Positions 31,698 through 34,078 of a stretch of DNA of 34,078 bases are shown here, piece after piece. The stretch comes from Candidatus Uhrbacteria bacterium (GTDB taxonomy: Bacteria > Patescibacteriota > Patescibacteriia > UBA9934), in assembly GCA_943357745.1 (NCBI GenBank), contig CALRGN010000003.1, positions 1 through 34,078 on the forward strand, read 5' to 3'. Position numbers and translations under genes: made by a program. Every line of letters starts with the position of its first letter. The stretch's first letter is position 1. The notes beneath the pieces were generated by a model. That model saw only the letters and a program-made list of their open reading frames with translations. It searched no databases and had not been told where the DNA came from.

Positions 31698-31706
31698 TGC
31701 TATACT
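31698..31706 (+). promoter_or_regulatory. Extended -10 promoter of the polytopic membrane protein (leaderless arrangement)
   Basis: TGC-TATACT (31698-31706) ends 8 bp before ATG 31715. The same TGC-TATACT occurs before murJ. No clear -35. Confidence 0.55.
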
Positions 31707-31714
31707 ACTGCCAT

Positions 31715-32500
31715 ATGTCTAGCCCAAAAGTTACCGTCGGTTCCCTTTGGCAGTCTGGTTGGGAGCTAACCAAGAAATCCGGGTTGAAGCTGTTGAGCCA
31801 TGGGCTATTATTATCCATAGCTTATGCCCTGATTACATCTGGAGTTTTAGTATTTTTCGCCATCATCAATCCGGCCAGTAATGGAATGGTCGGTTTGAGC
31901 GCAATTTTATTTGCAGAGCAAACCGGATCCCCAGTTCTGCAATTTGTGAGTCAAATGTTCCACTTATTTACCGGTCTATTATTCGCCATTTACACCATTA
32001 GAATCACGATCTGGATCACACAAGGTAAGAAATATAATGTAAAGACCCTACTTAAGCTTTCGGGTAAACAATTGATCACCATTGCTCTAGGCTACCTTCT
32101 GCTCTGCCTCATCTTATTATTCGGCTTCATTCTATTTGTCATCCCTGGAATCATTTTATTGTTTGGATTGATTTTCACCGAATTCCTGTTAATTGAAGGG
32201 AGTCGTAACGCCATTGAAGCAATTAAAGAGTCGTGGAAAATGACTAAAGGGATTAAATGGATCCTGTTTTTATTTAGCTTAACTTTGGTAGCCGCCGTCC
32301 TGTTGCCCCTAATCATCACCGTTGTTCTTTTTTCCCTTGGCGGTTTCATCAATCAGGAGTCGGCGGCAATCGCCGTCAGTATCATCCTTTCTTTGTTGGG
32401 GGCGGCGGCAATCGTTTGCACCCTCCTATCAGCAATCCTCGTTGGGTTGATCTCCAACTTTGCCATTACTAAACTTTATTTAACCCTTAAGAAAAGTTAA
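31715..32500 (+). CDS. Polytopic membrane protein, unknown
   Basis: A 261-residue protein with about six membrane spans (near 22-45, 65-90, 115-135, 137-152, 178-205, 215-245) and an N-terminal soluble start VTVGSLWQSGWELTKKS. The overall look is that of Yip1/DUF975-like or glycerophosphodiesterase-associated membrane domains common in small genomes. The start is set by the extended -10 ending 8 bp upstream; a TTG ten codons earlier lies inside the promoter. The next small gene begins 8 bp after its stop. Confidence 0.8.
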   Translation: MSSPKVTVGSLWQSGWELTKKSGLKLLSHGLLLSIAYALITSGVLVFFAIINPASNGMVGLSAILFAEQTGSPVLQFVSQMFHLFTGLLFAIYTIRITIWITQGKKYNVKTLLKLSGKQLITIALGYLLLCLILLFGFILFVIPGIILLFGLIFTEFLLIEGSRNAIEAIKESWKMTKGIKWILFLFSLTLVAAVLLPLIITVVLFSLGGFINQESAAIAVSIILSLLGAAAIVCTLLSAILVGLISNFAITKLYLTLKKS

Positions 32501-32508
32501 TCCAACTT

Positions 32509-32616
32509 ATGAAAAACAATCATCAACGCTCTCACGTTCACCTCAACTTGGCCACCGTATTGGCTTTACTAGCTTTGAGTATGTCCACTGTTACGATGTT
32601 ATTAGTTCTGGATTAA
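32509..32616 (+). CDS. 35-residue hydrophobic peptide, unknown
   Basis: ATG to TAA, 35 codons: a His/Asn/Arg-rich head (MKNNHQRSHVHLN) and one hydrophobic stretch (LATVLALLALSMSTVTMLLVL). It starts 8 bp after the membrane protein and could be translated by coupling. No distinct Shine-Dalgarno. It may be a small subunit of that protein or a chance frame. Confidence 0.45.
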   Translation: MKNNHQRSHVHLNLATVLALLALSMSTVTMLLVLD

Positions 32617-32622
32617 TTTAAG

Positions 32623-33840
32623 TTATTTGATCCGTTCCAATTTAACTATTACTTCCACATGCGGAGTGTGGGGGAACATATCGATCGCCACCAGCTCTGC
32701 AACTTTGTATTTAGTTTTAAGTTCCACCAGCTCTCGCGCTAGATTTTTGTAATTACAAGATACATAGATCAGTTTGTTTGGTCCCTTTGGTCCGATAATT
32801 TCCGCCAAGGTATTTGGATGCAAGCCACTTCTTGGAGGGTCAAGAATCACTGTGTCCGCACCAATTCCTAACCAATCAAATTGTTCAGTGGGGGAGGCAT
32901 GGTAGGTAATTTTGTTTGTGAGATTATTTAGTTCAGCATTAATGTTGGCGTCTTTTATGGCCGTTTCATTTATTTCAACCCCAATCATTTGCTTACAATC
33001 AGAAGCTAAAGCGATTGAAAATAAACCAGTACCACAATACAAATCAAGCACGGTTTTATCACTACAGTCGCCCATAAACTCCCGCACCACCTTGATCAAT
33101 TCTGGAGCGCAATGGGGATTGGTTTGAAAAAAAGCATTTGGAGAGATTCGATACAGCTTGCCGAGTAACTCTTCGGCAATATATCCGGGGCCAAAAATTA
33201 TCCGCTCTTCATCTCCATAAGAAACATCAGAGATGGTGTGATTGATGGACCAAATTAGCGTTGTTAAAGCGGGTATTGTTTTAAGTTGTTCCAAAGCGGT
33301 GACGATCATTTTAGATTCCGTGTCATCGCTCGGAGCGCTAGTTACAACAATCAACATCGTTTCACCAATTGTGCTTGATCTGATCACGGCGTATCGTAAC
33401 AAGCCGGAACTGGCTTTACGGTCATAAAAACTTAAGCCCGCGCTTGTGACCCAATTTCGTACTTTATAAAACAAGCCATCAATCTTCTCATCCGCTAAAA
33501 AACAAGGATGATTATCAATTACTCGCCACCACTTGCCTTTTTCTCGGAGACCCACCTTGCCTTGAAAGTCAATTACAAAATCCATCCGATTTCTATAATG
33601 ATCCTGCAGCGGAGAAGGAATAATTCGTTCCACCCGAAAACCCAACTGCTTAATCTTAAAAGAACCATTGATATCACCTAGCTTTTGCTCCAACTGTTTA
33701 GGGTAGGGAATATGCGACCAGCCACAAGATCCGCATTGCTCCGGATTGGGACACAAACTGGGGTCAGGTAGTATTGGTTTTCCCGTACCGATTTGGGAGC
33801 TAGAATTGAATACTGGTGCGGGAATAGGGTTATTTTTCAT
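32623..33840 (-). CDS. RlmD/TrmA-family RNA (uracil-5-)-methyltransferase
   Basis: A 405-residue SAM-dependent enzyme that makes 5-methyluridine in rRNA or tRNA. Near residue 30: CPNPEQCGSCGW (C-x5-C-x2-C), with a fourth Cys in NHPCFL, the 4Fe-4S pattern of RlmD. Then QTNPHCAPELI, SAM loop VLDLYCGTGLFSIALA, DPPRSGLHP, catalytic Cys in YVSCNYKNLARE, and the closing HVEVIVKLER. The N-terminal TRAM domain of E. coli RlmD is absent. Cluster type favours an RlmD-like enzyme, but the target U cannot be read from sequence. Divergent from murJ. Confidence 0.92.
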   Translation of the reverse strand: MKNNPIPAPVFNSSSQIGTGKPILPDPSLCPNPEQCGSCGWSHIPYPKQLEQKLGDINGSFKIKQLGFRVERIIPSPLQDHYRNRMDFVIDFQGKVGLREKGKWWRVIDNHPCFLADEKIDGLFYKVRNWVTSAGLSFYDRKASSGLLRYAVIRSSTIGETMLIVVTSAPSDDTESKMIVTALEQLKTIPALTTLIWSINHTISDVSYGDEERIIFGPGYIAEELLGKLYRISPNAFFQTNPHCAPELIKVVREFMGDCSDKTVLDLYCGTGLFSIALASDCKQMIGVEINETAIKDANINAELNNLTNKITYHASPTEQFDWLGIGADTVILDPPRSGLHPNTLAEIIGPKGPNKLIYVSCNYKNLARELVELKTKYKVAELVAIDMFPHTPHVEVIVKLERIK

Positions 33841-33841
33841 A

Positions 33842-33869
33842 TTGATGGATAGATTGGGAATGCTATACT
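33842..33869 (+). promoter_or_regulatory. murJ promoter
   Basis: TTGATG (33842-33847), a 16-bp spacer ending TGC, TATACT (33864-33869). About 30 nt of leader follow, with AGGA just before the ATG as a short Shine-Dalgarno. Confidence 0.6.
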
Positions 33870-33905
33870 AACAGAGATATCAATCATAAACAATCCTAGG
33901 ACAGT

Positions 33906-34078
33906 ATGATCAAGCGACTCCTGCAAGCGAGCGACTCCGTTTTTAGTGCCGCCGTATTAGTGGGGTTGCTTTCAGTACTCTCCCGCGTGGTGGGATTATT
34001 AAGAGATCGCTGGCTTTCTAGTCAATTTGGGGCGGGGGATGAATTGGATATTTTCTTTGCCGCCTTTAGAGTACCGGA
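33906..34078 (+). CDS. murJ: Lipid II flippase MurJ, N-terminal part (cut by window end)
   Basis: The first 57 codons of a MurJ/MviN protein: a short basic start, a first membrane span with AAVLVGLLSVLSRVVGLLRDR, then LSSQFGAGDELDIFFAAFRVP. The RxxGLxRD-x-x-x-A-x-x-FG-x-G-x-x-x-D-x-F-x-x-A-F-x-x-P pattern is the signature of the family. MurJ flips lipid II outward. Frame open to the window edge. Confidence 0.9.
   Translation, partial: MIKRLLQASDSVFSAAVLVGLLSVLSRVVGLLRDRWLSSQFGAGDELDIFFAAFRVP

Overview
The window looks like chromosome from a member of the Candidate Phyla Radiation (Patescibacteria). The signs are short, tightly packed genes, a standard code in which TGA is a stop, a minimal cell-wall cluster with divergent MurG and MurE, many type-2 glycosyltransferases, and many promoters that lie right against the start codon. 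This placement is inferred from protein style and gene order, not from a database search. bL9 and bL27 are both present; several CPR lineages are reported to lack bL9.

Layout. 1-375 is the end of enolase. 414-2624 (minus) is a lexA / small protein / Y-family polymerase operon with a LexA-box-like direct repeat in its promoter. 2786-5313 holds a tRNA-uridine hydroxylase (TrhO) convergent with a DEAD-box helicase that has a structured leader. 5536-5859 is a self-contained unit, not a known family, encoding a 47-residue membrane peptide. 5919-16592 is mainly a surface-sugar region: rmlC, rmlD, a PEGA protein, an S41 protease, a Nudix hydrolase, bL9, rmlB, an RmlA-glycosyltransferase fusion and three further GT2 enzymes. 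Together these could make dTDP-rhamnose and polymerise it or related sugars. 16601-18967 holds pyrG, rpmA and a NifU-like protein. 19041-27209 is a division and cell-wall cluster (small membrane protein, mraY, ftsW, murG, murD, murE-like, ftsB-like, a parvulin-like membrane protein), interrupted by a transposase-like scrap and tRNA-Lys. 27295-34078 holds tRNA-Gln overlapping dus, a beta-CASP nuclease, a Thr/Ser/Pro-rich surface protein, a thioredoxin-fold protein, era, a polytopic membrane protein, a 35-residue membrane peptide, an RlmD/TrmA-type methyltransferase and the start of murJ.

Two signals cut across the genes. First, the heptamer GGGGGAG occurs 21 times on the + strand by eye and once on the - strand, whichever way the genes point; this suggests a chromosome-polarity motif of the Chi or KOPS kind. 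Second, at least six genes carry in-frame tandem repeats of 12 or 15 bp. Three of these share a related 12-bp unit although it is read in different frames and strands, as if a DNA-level process were adding disordered peptide segments to ordinary enzymes.
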